Part shown: positions 55,342 to 64,000 of the stretch, piece by piece
Position numbering within the stretch: the first letter of the stretch is position 1
Layout of the letters: each line of letters opens with the position of its first letter
NCBI RefSeq assembly: GCF_017301635.1
Contig: NZ_CP071091.1
Location: 8,672,501-8,736,500, forward strand
DNA length: 64,000 nt
Direction: 5' to 3'
DNA from: Myxococcus landrumus
Lineage (GTDB): Bacteria; Myxococcota; Myxococcia; Myxococcales; Myxococcaceae
The notes under the pieces: model-generated
The model's database searches: none
Seen by the model: the letters and a program-made list of their open reading frames with translations, nothing else
What the model was told of the DNA's origin: nothing
Position numbers and translations under genes: made by a program

Positions 55342-56742
55342 CTAGTCGTCTTGCGTCTCGTCCAGCGGAGCCCGCGTCGGCACACGCTTGGGCGCGGAGC
55401 CAGCGGTGGCCGCCCCCGTCCTGTGAGGTGGCGGCGAGGGCGCCTTGCCAGAGCCTGTCCCGCCCTTGCTCCCGGCGGGCGCGGAGACCGCTGGCGCCGA
55501 GGGCGCAGGGCCACTCCCAGTCCCCTGCGCGCGCGATGACACGGGGGCCGCCGCCGAGGCGGAGCCGGTCGGCGCGCGCCGAGGGGCCATGGGCGCGGTC
55601 GACGACGAGGAGACTCCGGGCGGTCCCTTGGAGCCGGGGCGCGCCGAGGGCCGACCCGCATGCGAGCCCGTGTCACCTGCCGCGGCCGCCGCCGCCGCGG
55701 CCTGCTGTCGGGCGGCGATGCGCGGGTCGTAGTGGATGACGGTGGGCTCGGCCGCGAGCCGCTCCTCCTCCAGCTCCTCCGAATACATGTCCTGCATGAA
55801 CGCCGCGAGGTGCGCGGGCGTCGCGTGCAGCTTGTGCTGCACCAGGAACTCATCCAGCGCGAGCTGCACCTCTCCGGCCGAGGAGAAGCGCTCGTCCCGC
55901 TTGCGCGCCAGCGCCTTCAGCACGATGGCGTCCAGCTCCTTGGGGATGTCGGGCGACAGCTCCGAGGGGGGAATCAGCTTCGCGCCCACCACCGCCTTCA
56001 GCGTCGAGATTTCCGTGTCGCGCTTGAACAGCCGCTGGTGCGTGAGCAGCTCGTAGAACACCGTGCCCAGGCCGAAGATGTCGGAGCGGTGGTCCAGGGG
56101 CTCGCCCCGCGCCTGCTCCGGGGACATGTACGCGTGCTTGCCCTTGATGGTGCCGACCACCGTCTGGGAGAACTTCCCGGACGCCTTGGCGACACCGAAG
56201 TCGATGAGCTTGACGCCGCCGTTGTAGCCCACGAGCACGTTCTGCGGAGACACGTCCCGGTGGATCAACGCGAGCTTGCGGCCGGAGGGGCTGCGCGCGT
56301 TGTGCGCCGCATCCAGCCCCGCCGCCGCGTCCGCGATGATGCGGCACTTGAGCGCCAGGGGAATCGTCAGCTTGCGCTGCTGCGCCCTGAGTCCCAGGGG
56401 CCCCACGGCCTCGCCGTGCACGTACTCCATCGCGATGAAGTACTGCCCGTCGACGTCACCCAGGTCATAAATCTGGGCGATGTTGGGGTGGTTGAGGTGC
56501 GCGGCGATGCGCCCCTCGTCGAGAAACATCTCGATGAACTCATCGTCCTCGGACAGGTGGGGCAGCAGCCGCTTCACGACCAGCTGCTTCTGGAAGCCCA
56601 CCGGCCCCTTCTGCCGCGCGAGATAGACGGCACCCATCCCGCCGATGGCGATTTTGCGCAGCAACTCGTAGCGACCGAATGTCTCCACGTCGACGCAACG
56701 ATAGCCGCGAGGACCGACGCGCGGAAGCCCGCGCCGCGTCAT
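55342..56742 (-). CDS. Ser/Thr protein kinase with Pro/Ala/Ser-rich tail
   Basis: The protein has 466 residues. The kinase domain (about 20-295) has Gly loop IAIGGMGAVYLA, Lys of VVKRLL, HRDVSPQNVLVG with catalytic Asp, DFGVAKA and the APE-like YMSPEQARG. HRDVSPQN instead of HRDLKPEN is typical of myxobacterial Pkn kinases. After it comes a ~140-residue Ala/Gly/Ser/Pro tail with no membrane helix, so it is cytosolic. Start could also be GTG 56688 (VETFGRYELL), nearer the family's usual beginning. Targets are unknown. Confidence 0.92.
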   Translation of the reverse strand: MTRRGLPRVGPRGYRCVDVETFGRYELLRKIAIGGMGAVYLARQKGPVGFQKQLVVKRLLPHLSEDDEFIEMFLDEGRIAAHLNHPNIAQIYDLGDVDGQYFIAMEYVHGEAVGPLGLRAQQRKLTIPLALKCRIIADAAAGLDAAHNARSPSGRKLALIHRDVSPQNVLVGYNGGVKLIDFGVAKASGKFSQTVVGTIKGKHAYMSPEQARGEPLDHRSDIFGLGTVFYELLTHQRLFKRDTEISTLKAVVGAKLIPPSELSPDIPKELDAIVLKALARKRDERFSSAGEVQLALDEFLVQHKLHATPAHLAAFMQDMYSEELEEERLAAEPTVIHYDPRIAARQQAAAAAAAAGDTGSHAGRPSARPGSKGPPGVSSSSTAPMAPRRAPTGSASAAAPVSSRAQGTGSGPAPSAPAVSAPAGSKGGTGSGKAPSPPPHRTGAATAGSAPKRVPTRAPLDETQDD

Positions 56743-56796
56743 TTCCCATCCGGTTCGTCCCCCCGCATCGACGCCGATGCGGGGGCGAGTGGTCCC

Positions 56797-59700
56797 TCAG
56801 GGCGAGACGGGTGGCGTCTTGCACACGCTGCGGTAGCGGACCTCCACCGACTGTCCAGGCCGAGGCACCGCGGCGGGTTCGAAGACGATGGCGTTGGCCG
56901 CGGCGTCATACGTCCACTGGGTGTCCGGCACCGGCTGCCCCTGGACTCGCACGGCCAGCTCTCCGTCACCCGTGGGGTTGGCCGTGAGGGGGAAGTCCGC
57001 CTGGGGCTCCCCCGCGCGCTGGATGACCGAATCCAGCAGGGACCGGTAGCTGCCCTCGCAGATGGAGTCCGCCCGGCCCCCCGTGCCGCGCGCCACTTCG
57101 ATGAAGCGGTCCGCGTCGCCGCCGGCGGTGGAGCAGCGGTTGTCGGTGGGCACCAGCGCGTAGAGCTGGCTGCGGTGGGCCATGCCCGTGCCCTTCAGCG
57201 TCTGGAGGAACTGGATGAAGCTGTCGGGGCTGAAGCCCGAGTTGTCGTCCTCGTCCGCCAGCACCACCACCGCCATGCGCGCCGCGGGCCGCACGAAGCC
57301 CCAGTTGCCGTCATTGGGCAGGGCCGTGCGCGGGTCGTCTGTCTGCTCGGACAAGGGCGCGGACAGGGCCTGTCGCATCGTCGCGAGCCCCTGCACCAGG
57401 TTGTGACACAGGCCCACTTCCACGTTGGCCTGGAGCCCCGCCGCCGCGTCGGGGCTGGCGCTGGAGAGCACCCTCGGGTGGCTTCCGTCGGCGGGGAACA
57501 GCCGGCCCGCCTCGCCGCCGTTGGCGCCTCCGCCGCACTGGGGACCTCGCGGCACCAGGCCCGTGGTGGTGACACCCATGCGCAGGTCCACCTGCTGCTG
57601 ACGCGCGTACTCCAGCCAGCCGGGAATCGCCGACCGCAGACGCTGCTGGTAGGGCGCCATCGTCGTCGTGTTGGAAATCACGAAGAGCACATCGAGCTGG
57701 CTGTCGGTGCCCTGCGTGTAGCGGTCCACCTGGATGCCCTCGTGGTTCGTCTCGCCAATCAGCGGAATCAGGAAGGGCGCGGCCTCATTCGCCACGTGGA
57801 GATACAGCGGCGTGAAGTGCTGACCCAGCACGTTGCGCGCGTAGTCCACCTCCAGCTCGAACCCCTCGGTCGCCTGGAGCGTGCGCGGCAAGGGGATGGG
57901 CGTCCGCAGGGTGAACTGGCCGCTGGTGCCATGGCCCAGCGTCGCGCCGGTGACGGTGATGGGCTCGCTGCACCGGTTGGCGACGTAGGTCTTTCGCGGC
58001 GGCGCGGCGCAGTCGTAGCGGATGGGGCCGAAGTCCACGTAGGGCGGCGAGGCGACGAGGCAGCTCGCCTTCGACACGCCCTTGAGGGGCAGCGTCACCG
58101 TGGGCGCGGCCGGGTTGTTCACCGTCAGCTTCAGCTCTCCCGCGTACTCCCCCTCGGCCGAGGGCCGGAAGGCCACCATGGCGCTGAAGGCGGAGTCGTA
58201 GAGGACGATGCCGCCCGTCAGCTTGCCGCCCGGCATGAAGAAGGCGCCGTTGGCGTCGTTGGACAGGTGGATGTCCTTCACCGCGCACTCACCGCGGCCC
58301 GGGTTGCGGAAGCGGAAGCCCAGCACCGCGCCCTTGCCGGGCACCACGTTGCCGAAGTCCATCACCGGCTGGGGCAACAGCTCGTACTCGCAAGGCCCGC
58401 TGGTGCGCGAGCGGCCCGTGAGGATGATTTCGCGCTCGGGGTTGAAGAGGTCATCCGAGCGCACGCGCAGCCTCGCCCGGAAGGTGCCCTCCGCGACGGG
58501 CTCGAAGTAGACCTTCAGCTCCAGCGCGTCGTTGCCCGGCGCGATTTCCAGCCCGGCCGCATCCAGTTGGGGCCACGTGCCCGCCATCCACGCATAGCGC
58601 TGCGCGCCGCGCGTGGGCACGTCCACGCTGAACTGGCTGCTGTCGCCATCCGCCGTCACCCCCGTGAAGTGCAGCGAGCCGTTGGTGCCCGCGTTGGTGA
58701 TGCGGATGGACTGCTCCACCTTGCCGCCCACGGGCAGCTCGCCGAAGTCCAGCATCACGGGCGTCACCGCGAGGGTGGGCCGCCCGCCCCGCGCATCCAG
58801 GATGACCTCCGACTGCCGAGGCTTGTCGGAGGCGTAGTGCACCTTGAGGTCGCCGATGTTGGGGCCGGAGTAGCGCGCGGCGAACTCCATCTTCAGTTCC
58901 ACCACTTCGCCCGGCTGCACCGTGGAGCCCTCCGGCTTGGAGAGCGGCACGAAGGCGTGGTCGCTGGTGATGAGCCGGTCGATGGTGACGGGCCGCCAGG
59001 TGATGTTGCGCGCGCGCGTATGCGACTGCGTGCGCTCATGCACCGGAATCAAATCGAACGGCACGGGCGCCGGGTCGAACACGAAGGCGGTGGCGACGGA
59101 GTGGCCCTTGAGCTCCACCACCGACGGCGTGCAGTGCTCGCACGAGCGCACCTCCAGGCGCGCGTCCATGGCGCCCAGCGCGCGGGGCAGGTACTGCGTG
59201 CTCACCTTGCGCGAGGACTGGGGCGGAATGGTGAGGGTGTCGGGCGTGAAGGGGTCCGGCGAGCTCCCTCGCACGACGAGCGTCAGCGGCAGGTCCACCG
59301 GGTTGGTGATGGTGACCTCCAGCGCGCGGTCGCTGTCCACCTCCAGCGTCTCGTAGTCCAGCACCGGCGGGTCGATGCCAATCTGCGTGGGGGTGCCCAG
59401 GCCGGTGACCTTCACCTGGGCTTGTGAGCCCTGGTTGGCGTCAGTGGTGACATGGACGGTCTCCTGGGTGACGCCCTCCTCGAGCGGATGGAAGCGCACG
59501 CGCACCACGTGCGACTGGCCCGGCATCACCCGGCCTCCGCCGTCCTGGAGCTCCACCTCATAGGAGGGGTTGCCGATGATGGGCAGTGCCTCGATGGCGA
59601 AGAAGGGCACATAGCCGATGTTGCGGATGCGCACTTCGCGCTCCCGCCACTCGCCTACCGGCACCTCGCCGAAGTCGAGCACGTCCATGTCCACCACCGC

Positions 59701-59802
59701 CGTGGCCTGCACCGCGCGGGTCTCTTCCCCCTCGTGGCAGGCAACCAGGGTGGCAACGAGCACCGCCAACGCGAGGACTCGCCCCCTCTGCCCCATCCCC
59801 AT
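56797..59802 (-). CDS. Choice-of-anchor-D repeat lipoprotein with degenerate vWA-like domain
   Basis: The product has 1001 residues; ATG 59802 is chosen because GGTGAGGAG lies about eight bases ahead, while the frame continues to 59886. A signal ends at Cys22 (LVAC). Several ~100-residue Ig-like HYDIN/ASPM-type repeats follow, with signatures such as VLDFGEVPVGE, VMLDFGELPVGGKVEQSIRITN and VMDFGNVVPGKGAVLGFRF. At ~690-920 a vWA-like domain begins LDVLFVISNTTTM, where intact MIDAS would read VxDxSxS, so metal binding is doubtful. It is a surface or periplasmic adhesin-like protein of unknown role. Confidence 0.85.
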   Translation of the reverse strand: MGMGQRGRVLALAVLVATLVACHEGEETRAVQATAVVDMDVLDFGEVPVGEWREREVRIRNIGYVPFFAIEALPIIGNPSYEVELQDGGGRVMPGQSHVVRVRFHPLEEGVTQETVHVTTDANQGSQAQVKVTGLGTPTQIGIDPPVLDYETLEVDSDRALEVTITNPVDLPLTLVVRGSSPDPFTPDTLTIPPQSSRKVSTQYLPRALGAMDARLEVRSCEHCTPSVVELKGHSVATAFVFDPAPVPFDLIPVHERTQSHTRARNITWRPVTIDRLITSDHAFVPLSKPEGSTVQPGEVVELKMEFAARYSGPNIGDLKVHYASDKPRQSEVILDARGGRPTLAVTPVMLDFGELPVGGKVEQSIRITNAGTNGSLHFTGVTADGDSSQFSVDVPTRGAQRYAWMAGTWPQLDAAGLEIAPGNDALELKVYFEPVAEGTFRARLRVRSDDLFNPEREIILTGRSRTSGPCEYELLPQPVMDFGNVVPGKGAVLGFRFRNPGRGECAVKDIHLSNDANGAFFMPGGKLTGGIVLYDSAFSAMVAFRPSAEGEYAGELKLTVNNPAAPTVTLPLKGVSKASCLVASPPYVDFGPIRYDCAAPPRKTYVANRCSEPITVTGATLGHGTSGQFTLRTPIPLPRTLQATEGFELEVDYARNVLGQHFTPLYLHVANEAAPFLIPLIGETNHEGIQVDRYTQGTDSQLDVLFVISNTTTMAPYQQRLRSAIPGWLEYARQQQVDLRMGVTTTGLVPRGPQCGGGANGGEAGRLFPADGSHPRVLSSASPDAAAGLQANVEVGLCHNLVQGLATMRQALSAPLSEQTDDPRTALPNDGNWGFVRPAARMAVVVLADEDDNSGFSPDSFIQFLQTLKGTGMAHRSQLYALVPTDNRCSTAGGDADRFIEVARGTGGRADSICEGSYRSLLDSVIQRAGEPQADFPLTANPTGDGELAVRVQGQPVPDTQWTYDAAANAIVFEPAAVPRPGQSVEVRYRSVCKTPPVSP

Positions 59803-60022
59803 GTTCCGCTCCTCACCCTTCTCCCCACACACACCCGTCAGGGTCCGGTGCGTGCTCCGCCGACCTCTCCCCATTCCAAATGCCATACCAACCCGGGGGA
59901 ACTAGGCTGCTGTCCTGAATTCAAGGGGTTGGGATGCGCAGTCGCCGCCGTGTGCATCGGAGGGAACGGCATTGCCCTGGAGGGTGAAAGACTTTTCCCG
60001 ACCTTCTGCCCGGATGAGGGCC
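59803..60022. promoter_or_regulatory. Intergenic region upstream of the large lipoprotein gene
   Basis: These 220 bases follow the stop of the alpha/beta hydrolase and precede the minus-strand lipoprotein gene, so they should hold its promoter. I see an A/T-richer patch near 59910-59925 but cannot assign elements. Confidence 0.35.
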
Positions 60023-60880
60023 TCAGCGGATGAAGTCGGTGAGCGCCCGAGCGACTTCGGCGGGCTGCTCCAGGTGGACGTGATGCCCTCCGGGAATCAT
60101 CCGCGGTGGTGCAACGAGCGTGCGAAGCGCCTCCTGCCTGCGGTCCAGCTTCTCGGCGTCGGGCCACAGGCCCTGCTCGCCTCGGATGACCTGCACCGGG
60201 CAGGTGAGGGCGGCCTGGATGGCCAGCCACTGGGCCTCGTCATGGCCCTGGGCGAAGCGGCGGCGGTGACGCGGGTCGAAGGTGAAGGCCACGCCTCCCT
60301 CGACGCGCTCGGTGCCGTGGCGCACCAGGTACAGGGCGGCGGCCAGGGGCAGCGTGGGGTTGGTCTCCCGCAGGCGCGCGGCGGCGTCCTCCACCGTGGG
60401 GTAGAGCTTTCGGCGCGGTGGCCGGCGCGTGTCATTCAAGAAGGAGCGCAGCCGCTCCACCGTGACTTCGGGCGCGCCGCCCAGCGGGCCCATGCTCTCG
60501 ATGAGCGACAGGCCCAGGACGCGCTCCGGGCGTGCGGCCGCGTAGGTGGTGCCGATGATGCCGCCCAGGGAGTGGCCGACCACGTACGCCTGGGACAAGC
60601 CCATCCCGTCGAGCGCGGCCTCCACGTCCAGCAGGTGCTCACCGGATTGATAGTGGGCCTCGGGGGGCGCGTGCGCGCTCTTCCCCATGCCCCGGAAGTC
60701 GAGCAGCACCAGCCGCCAGTGCGCGGGGACATGCTCGATGACGCCGTCGAAGCTGTGCGTGTGGTCCAGCCAGCCATGGAGGAACAGCACGGCGGGCGCG
60801 GCGGGAGCCCCGGGGCGGTGGCGCACGTGCAAGCGCAGCCCCTGGGAGTCAACGAAGTGGGATTCGAGCATGAGGGACAC
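60023..60880 (-). CDS. Alpha/beta hydrolase
   Basis: This 285-residue hydrolase starts at GTG 60880, set by AGGAG six bases upstream. It has HGWLDHTHSF (oxyanion loop), FRGMGKSAHAP, nucleophile elbow GHSLGG, and C-terminal GGHHVHLEQPAEVAR with the catalytic His. The family covers esterases, haloalkane dehalogenases and epoxide hydrolases; the cap domain (~150-200) gives no further clue. Substrate unknown. Confidence 0.9.
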   Translation of the reverse strand: MSLMLESHFVDSQGLRLHVRHRPGAPAAPAVLFLHGWLDHTHSFDGVIEHVPAHWRLVLLDFRGMGKSAHAPPEAHYQSGEHLLDVEAALDGMGLSQAYVVGHSLGGIIGTTYAAARPERVLGLSLIESMGPLGGAPEVTVERLRSFLNDTRRPPRRKLYPTVEDAAARLRETNPTLPLAAALYLVRHGTERVEGGVAFTFDPRHRRRFAQGHDEAQWLAIQAALTCPVQVIRGEQGLWPDAEKLDRRQEALRTLVAPPRMIPGGHHVHLEQPAEVARALTDFIR

Positions 60881-60929
60881 GGGCGACTCCTGCCCGTGCC
60901 TTACCTCATCGCGGAGGCTTCGAGGACGG

Positions 60930-61109
60930 CTAGCGCGGCGGCGCGGGCGGCCTCGGCGGCCCCCCGGTGTCCGGCTTGGACATCACCAGGGCGAGCTGCC
61001 GGGCCTGGTTCTCCGTCGCGCACCGGTATTCTTGGACCTTCCCGTTGTCCTTCTCGATGCGGAGCACCCAGACGTCGTTTTCCTTCGTCACATTGGGCCG
61101 TTGAGACAT
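60930..61109 (-). CDS. Hypothetical protein, 59 residues
   Basis: The ATG at 61109 has GGAGG nine bases ahead, which makes this short gene credible; the longer reading from 61235 has no such signal. The sequence is SQRPNVTKENDVWVLRIEKD with a Pro-rich C-terminus (GGPPRPPAPPR). No domain recognised. It lies 49 bases upstream of the alpha/beta hydrolase gene on the same strand and may be co-transcribed with it. Confidence 0.65.
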   Translation of the reverse strand: MSQRPNVTKENDVWVLRIEKDNGKVQEYRCATENQARQLALVMSKPDTGGPPRPPAPPR

Positions 61110-61328
61110 GTGGCGGTTCCTCCCCACCCTGGAGCAGAAGCACGTCTCGTGCCCGACAACAGGTTTCAAGCCAAATGCTTGATATCCCAGGTCGGCTCCC
61201 CGCACGGGTGGGGGTGGGTGACAAAATTGGTTCACCGCTGCGACAAATTTTGGATCATGACCCTGTCAGTCCTTGCATAGTACCCCAGGGCTGGGTCTGT
61301 GATGACCTGTCGATGAAAGGGATTGGGC
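61110..61328. promoter_or_regulatory. Intergenic region between helicase and 59-residue gene
   Basis: This 219-base gap is downstream of the helicase gene and upstream of the small gene (both minus strand). It contains an A/T-richer patch (61218-61258, TGACAAAATTGG and CGACAAATTTTGG, a direct-repeat-like pair) that stands out from the G/C background. It may contain the promoter. Confidence 0.4.
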
Positions 61329-63242
61329 TCAGGGGGTATCAGCCCACTCCCAGGCGGAGCGGTAGCCGCCGTGCGTCTGGGACTCCTCGATGAAGCGGGC
61401 GTAGAAGGGGTGGCCGCTGAGGGTGGCGGAGTCGCCCACGACGAAGAGGTGCCGGCGGGCGCGGGTGAGCGCGACGTTCATGCGGCGCAAGTCGTTGAGG
61501 AAGCCGACCTGGCCCTCGCTGTTGGAGCGGGTGAGCGAGACGAGCACGGCGTCCTTCTCGCGGCCCTGGAAGGCGTCGACGGTGTCCACCTCGACGTCGG
61601 GGGCGAAGGACTCCAGGCGCTCGCGCAGGCGGTGGGCCTGGGCGCTGTAGGGCGTAATCACCGCGAGCTCCCGCTGTGACAGCCCCAGCGCGAGCAGGGC
61701 GCGCACGCGCGTCTCGATGATGTCGGCCTCGCCGGTGTTGAAGAGGCTGCGTGTGGTGGGCTCCACCTCCTCGTCGAAGCCCTTGCCGGCGGTGTCGAGG
61801 AAGAGGACGGGCGGGGCGTCCACCTCCGTGCCGGCAGGCAGGACATCCGCGAGCGAGCGGTCCGCGACGGAGGGGTGGGCGCGAAGCTGGCCGCCGTACA
61901 TCTCGCGCGAGGGGAAGTCCATGATGCGCGTGTTCATCCGATACTGCTCGAGCAGCATGCGCTTCACGCCGTCGCCGTGGTCCGCGAGCAGCCGCTCGAA
62001 GAGGCTCACCGCCAGGCCCGCGCGCGCGGCGTCTTGAGAGAGCACGGTGGGCGGGAGCTGCTGCGGGTCGCCCGCGAGGATGACGATGGGCGCGCGCAGG
62101 AAGCCCAGGAGCGCGAGCGGCTCGGTGGCCTGGGTGGCTTCATCCAGGAGCGCCAGGTCGAACTGCTCACCGGACAGCACGCCGGAGTCGAGGCTCGCGA
62201 GCGTGACGCAGACGACGTCCGCGTTGGCCAGCACGGAGCGCACCGCCTTGCGCTCGAGCGCGCGGGCCTCGTCGAGCATGGCCTTGGCCTCCGTGGTGGA
62301 GGCGCGTGCGTTGGAGAAGCGCGCGCGGCTGCGGCCCTGGGTGCGCTGGCGCCGCGCGTAGCCGAGCAGCGAGAAGGCCTCGTCGAAGAGCTCGCGCGAG
62401 ACGACGCGGTCGGGGTGCTCCTCCACGACGATGTCCAGCGTGTGCTCCTGGAGGCGCGCCGCGACGCGCGCGGGATGTCCCACGCGAACGGCGCGCAGGC
62501 CCTGGCCGAGACACAGGTCCAACAGGTGGTCCACCGCGGCGTTGCTGGCGGCGGTGCAGAGCAGTCGCTGGCCTCGGGCCACGGCCTGCGTGGCCACCTC
62601 CGCGAGCACGGTGGACTTGCCGGTGCCCGGCGGGCCGTGGACCAGGAAGAAGTCCTCGGCGGCGAGCGCGCGTCCCACCGCGTCGAGCTGCTCGGGGTTG
62701 AGGGGCCGGCCCGGCTCGAACTCGCGAGGCTTGTCCGTGCGAGGCGGCTCGTTGCCCAGCAGCACCTCGCGCTTGCGGCGCTCGAGGCCCTTGTCCATGG
62801 CCTTCACGCGCTGAAGGCCCGCGCGCATCCGCTCGTAGGTGACGTCGTTGGGGACGACGTCCAGCCGCAGCAGGCCCTCGTGGACATACGGGGGCGGGGA
62901 GCGGTCGAAGGCGAGCTGGAGGCGCGTGGCGCTGGCACGGGAGACCAGGGCCTTGGCGGGCTCGCTCACCTCGGCGCGGCGGGGGAGCACCGCCACCAGG
63001 TCTCCGTTGTGGAGCCGGGAGGGCAGGCGCGAGCGGTCCGCGCGGGCCAGGGTGAGCAGCACGCGTCCACCCAGGCCGACCTCTTCCTCCACCGTCTCGA
63101 GGTCCAGGACGGACAGGCCCTGCTCCTCGCGCTCGTGCAGGGACAGGCCCTCGGCGAGGGTGGCGAGGCGGGCTTTCTCGGCCTCGCGCTCCTTGGCGAG
63201 GAGGGAGCCGAGCTGGTCGAAGAAGGAGACGTCACGAGCCAT
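61329..63242 (-). CDS. Upf1-like superfamily 1B helicase (IGHMBP2/Sen1-like)
   Basis: The protein has 637 residues. An N-terminal ~180-residue OB/stalk-like region precedes the motor. Motifs are Q (LNPEQLDAV), Walker A GPPGTGKST, motif II LLDEATQATEP, III GDPQQLPPT, IV-like EQYRMNTRIMDFPS, V VDTVDAFQGREKDAVLVS and VI NVALTRARRHLFVVG. It should unwind nucleic acid 5'-3' using ATP. The bacterial role is unclear. It is alone on the minus strand. Confidence 0.93.
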   Translation of the reverse strand: MARDVSFFDQLGSLLAKEREAEKARLATLAEGLSLHEREEQGLSVLDLETVEEEVGLGGRVLLTLARADRSRLPSRLHNGDLVAVLPRRAEVSEPAKALVSRASATRLQLAFDRSPPPYVHEGLLRLDVVPNDVTYERMRAGLQRVKAMDKGLERRKREVLLGNEPPRTDKPREFEPGRPLNPEQLDAVGRALAAEDFFLVHGPPGTGKSTVLAEVATQAVARGQRLLCTAASNAAVDHLLDLCLGQGLRAVRVGHPARVAARLQEHTLDIVVEEHPDRVVSRELFDEAFSLLGYARRQRTQGRSRARFSNARASTTEAKAMLDEARALERKAVRSVLANADVVCVTLASLDSGVLSGEQFDLALLDEATQATEPLALLGFLRAPIVILAGDPQQLPPTVLSQDAARAGLAVSLFERLLADHGDGVKRMLLEQYRMNTRIMDFPSREMYGGQLRAHPSVADRSLADVLPAGTEVDAPPVLFLDTAGKGFDEEVEPTTRSLFNTGEADIIETRVRALLALGLSQRELAVITPYSAQAHRLRERLESFAPDVEVDTVDAFQGREKDAVLVSLTRSNSEGQVGFLNDLRRMNVALTRARRHLFVVGDSATLSGHPFYARFIEESQTHGGYRSAWEWADTP

Positions 63243-63312
63243 GGGGCCACGTCATGCCATCCGGACGCGGCGGCGGCCAGTGTCTCGGGCCCAGGCGTGT
63301 CACGCGGTGGGC

Positions 63313-63344
63313 GGGCCGGTGGTCCTCGTGGGGAACACCGGCCC
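63313..63344 (-). terminator. Terminator-like hairpin after the S8 protease gene
   Basis: GGGCCGGTG (63313-63321) pairs perfectly with CACCGGCCC (63336-63344) around a 14-base loop; adjoining GTGGGC and CACCCG can extend the stem. It lies 18 bases beyond the protease stop on the minus strand. Confidence 0.6.
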
Positions 63345-63362
63345 ACCCGTGTCACGGCGTGA

Positions 63363-64000
63363 CTACTTGCGGAGGACGCCGCCGCTCACGACCAGGCCGT
63401 ACTTCGCGTCGATGACGCGGGTGCTCAGGTCGGCGTCCTGGACGATTTCGTCGCCGAGCACCGTCACGGTCCACGCGCCGGCCTCGGGGTTGGCCAGGAA
63501 GACGTTCTCGACGGTGTCCACCTTGTTGGAGACGCCGCCGGACGTGGAGACGTTGCTCGCCGTCAGGCCGTTGTTGCCCCAGTACACGACGCCGGAGGGC
63601 GAGGTGACGCGCAGCGAGATGTCATTGATGCGCGCCTGGGCGGCGCCCACCGTGCCCGCGGGGTCCGTGTAGACGAGCGTGACGTTGAGCTCCTTCTCCC
63701 CCGCGGCGACAGTGACGCCGTAGGTGTTGCTGCCCAGGGGCAGGAGGGTGTCCGTCTCGTCGATGATGCCCGTCACCGGGGCGCGGTCATGCAGCCGCTT
63801 GATGTCCGCGGTTCCCCAGCCCTGGCGCGCGCGCGTCAGGTCGCCGTTGGTGCCGCCCGCCGGCCAGTTGTAGCGGTAGGCCATGTTGATCATCAGCGCC
63901 TTGGCGGTGGCCATCTGCGGGCGGCTGGCGAAGACATCCGCGCCGCCGCCGTGGCCGGCCCACACGCCCTTGTGCCACATCTCGAAGAGGAGCCCGAAGT
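63363..64000 (-). CDS. Subtilisin-type (S8) serine peptidase, C-terminal part
   Basis: The frame is open to the right edge, so only the C-terminal ~210 residues are seen. FASRPQMATAKALMINMAYRYNW resembles the catalytic-Ser-proximal helix of S8 enzymes, followed by GWGTADIKRLHD, and then a beta-sandwich (LNVTLVYTDPAGTVGAAQARINDISLRVTSPSG) like a P-domain or proprotein-convertase-type domain. The catalytic Ser, Asp and His would lie outside. It is probably secreted. The annotation rests on homology-style memory of this C-terminal pattern. Confidence 0.75.
   Translation of the reverse strand, partial: FGLLFEMWHKGVWAGHGGGADVFASRPQMATAKALMINMAYRYNWPAGGTNGDLTRARQGWGTADIKRLHDRAPVTGIIDETDTLLPLGSNTYGVTVAAGEKELNVTLVYTDPAGTVGAAQARINDISLRVTSPSGVVYWGNNGLTASNVSTSGGVSNKVDTVENVFLANPEAGAWTVTVLGDEIVQDADLSTRVIDAKYGLVVSGGVLRK

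Noticed and set aside
55660..59427. 1255-codon open frame on the + strand
   Set aside because: It is antisense to the lipoprotein and kinase genes, has runs of His/Arg/Gly/Ala typical of complement reading in GC-rich DNA, and no recognisable domain.
61264..61277. Sigma-54-like element (TGTCAGTCCTTGCAT)
   Set aside because: Spacing between the two halves is 4 bases instead of the required 6, and the first half lacks GG, so it does not meet the -24/-12 consensus.

Overview
The window is about 64 kb of very GC-rich DNA (roughly 70 %) with almost no non-coding space. It reads as chromosome of a predatory, gliding myxobacterium (Myxococcus/Corallococcus type). Pointers are a myxobacteria-specific DUF2378/TIGR02265 protein, a Sit-like lipoprotein toxin with an Imm11-type immunity protein, a Ser/Thr kinase with the HRDVSPQN catalytic loop, several lipoproteins with Kelch or choice-of-anchor-D repeats, a PilZ/GYF protein and a Wsp-type chemosensory operon. 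No gap between genes exceeds about 280 bases, and I saw no rRNA, tRNA, CRISPR array, prophage or insertion sequence.

Layout. 1-7030 (+): a chemosensory operon (CheW, CheR-TPR, CheW, CheA-REC, CheB, MCP), with nearly all starts and stops overlapping; the order matches wspBCDEF, but the receptor is last. 7109-12076 (-): clpA and clpS preceded by a FemAB/GNAT-like protein, a small unknown and a DUF2378 protein. 12264-13741 (+): an Nfu-type Fe-S protein and an overlapping methyltransferase. 13888-15820 (+): the toxin/immunity cassette. 15830-20936 (-): a long RluA-type pseudouridine synthase, an APC permease, a THUMP methyltransferase and an acyltransferase. 21218-25564: an FNR-like reductase, a PAS/GAF histidine kinase, a 43-residue membrane protein, a GYF/PilZ protein and a stand-alone receiver. 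25647-29309: an M20 peptidase, a YhfC-like membrane protein and a Tat-exported M23 peptidase. 29437-31554: a DUF697-like membrane protein divergent from a zinc-ribbon plus endonuclease/exonuclease/phosphatase-fold protein.

31564-37011 holds a prolyl aminopeptidase, a small unknown, an Rsm22-like methyltransferase and a three-gene ABC exporter. 37168-39339 is a lipoprotein of about 14 Kelch-like units. 39436-40004 (-) is a type II toxin-antitoxin pair whose toxin is interrupted by an in-frame TGA. 40072-48242 holds a PolX-N-like HhH protein, RidA, release factor 3, an M32 carboxypeptidase, a class-C serine hydrolase, a Cys-rich helical protein and an O-methyltransferase. 48245-56742 holds an M1 aminopeptidase, RNase D, TtcA, a TerB-like protein, a PhnD-like binding protein, a GFA protein and a Ser/Thr kinase. 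56797-64000 (-) holds a 1001-residue lipoprotein with a degenerate vWA-like domain, an alpha/beta hydrolase, a Upf1-like helicase and the 3' end of a subtilisin-type protease.

The most interesting items are the Sit-like cassette, the broken RelE/ParE toxin with an intact antitoxin, the zinc-ribbon/EEP protein of lower GC, the degenerate vWA lipoprotein and the unannotated 43-residue membrane protein. I did not find a multi-gene system that I could call wholly new.
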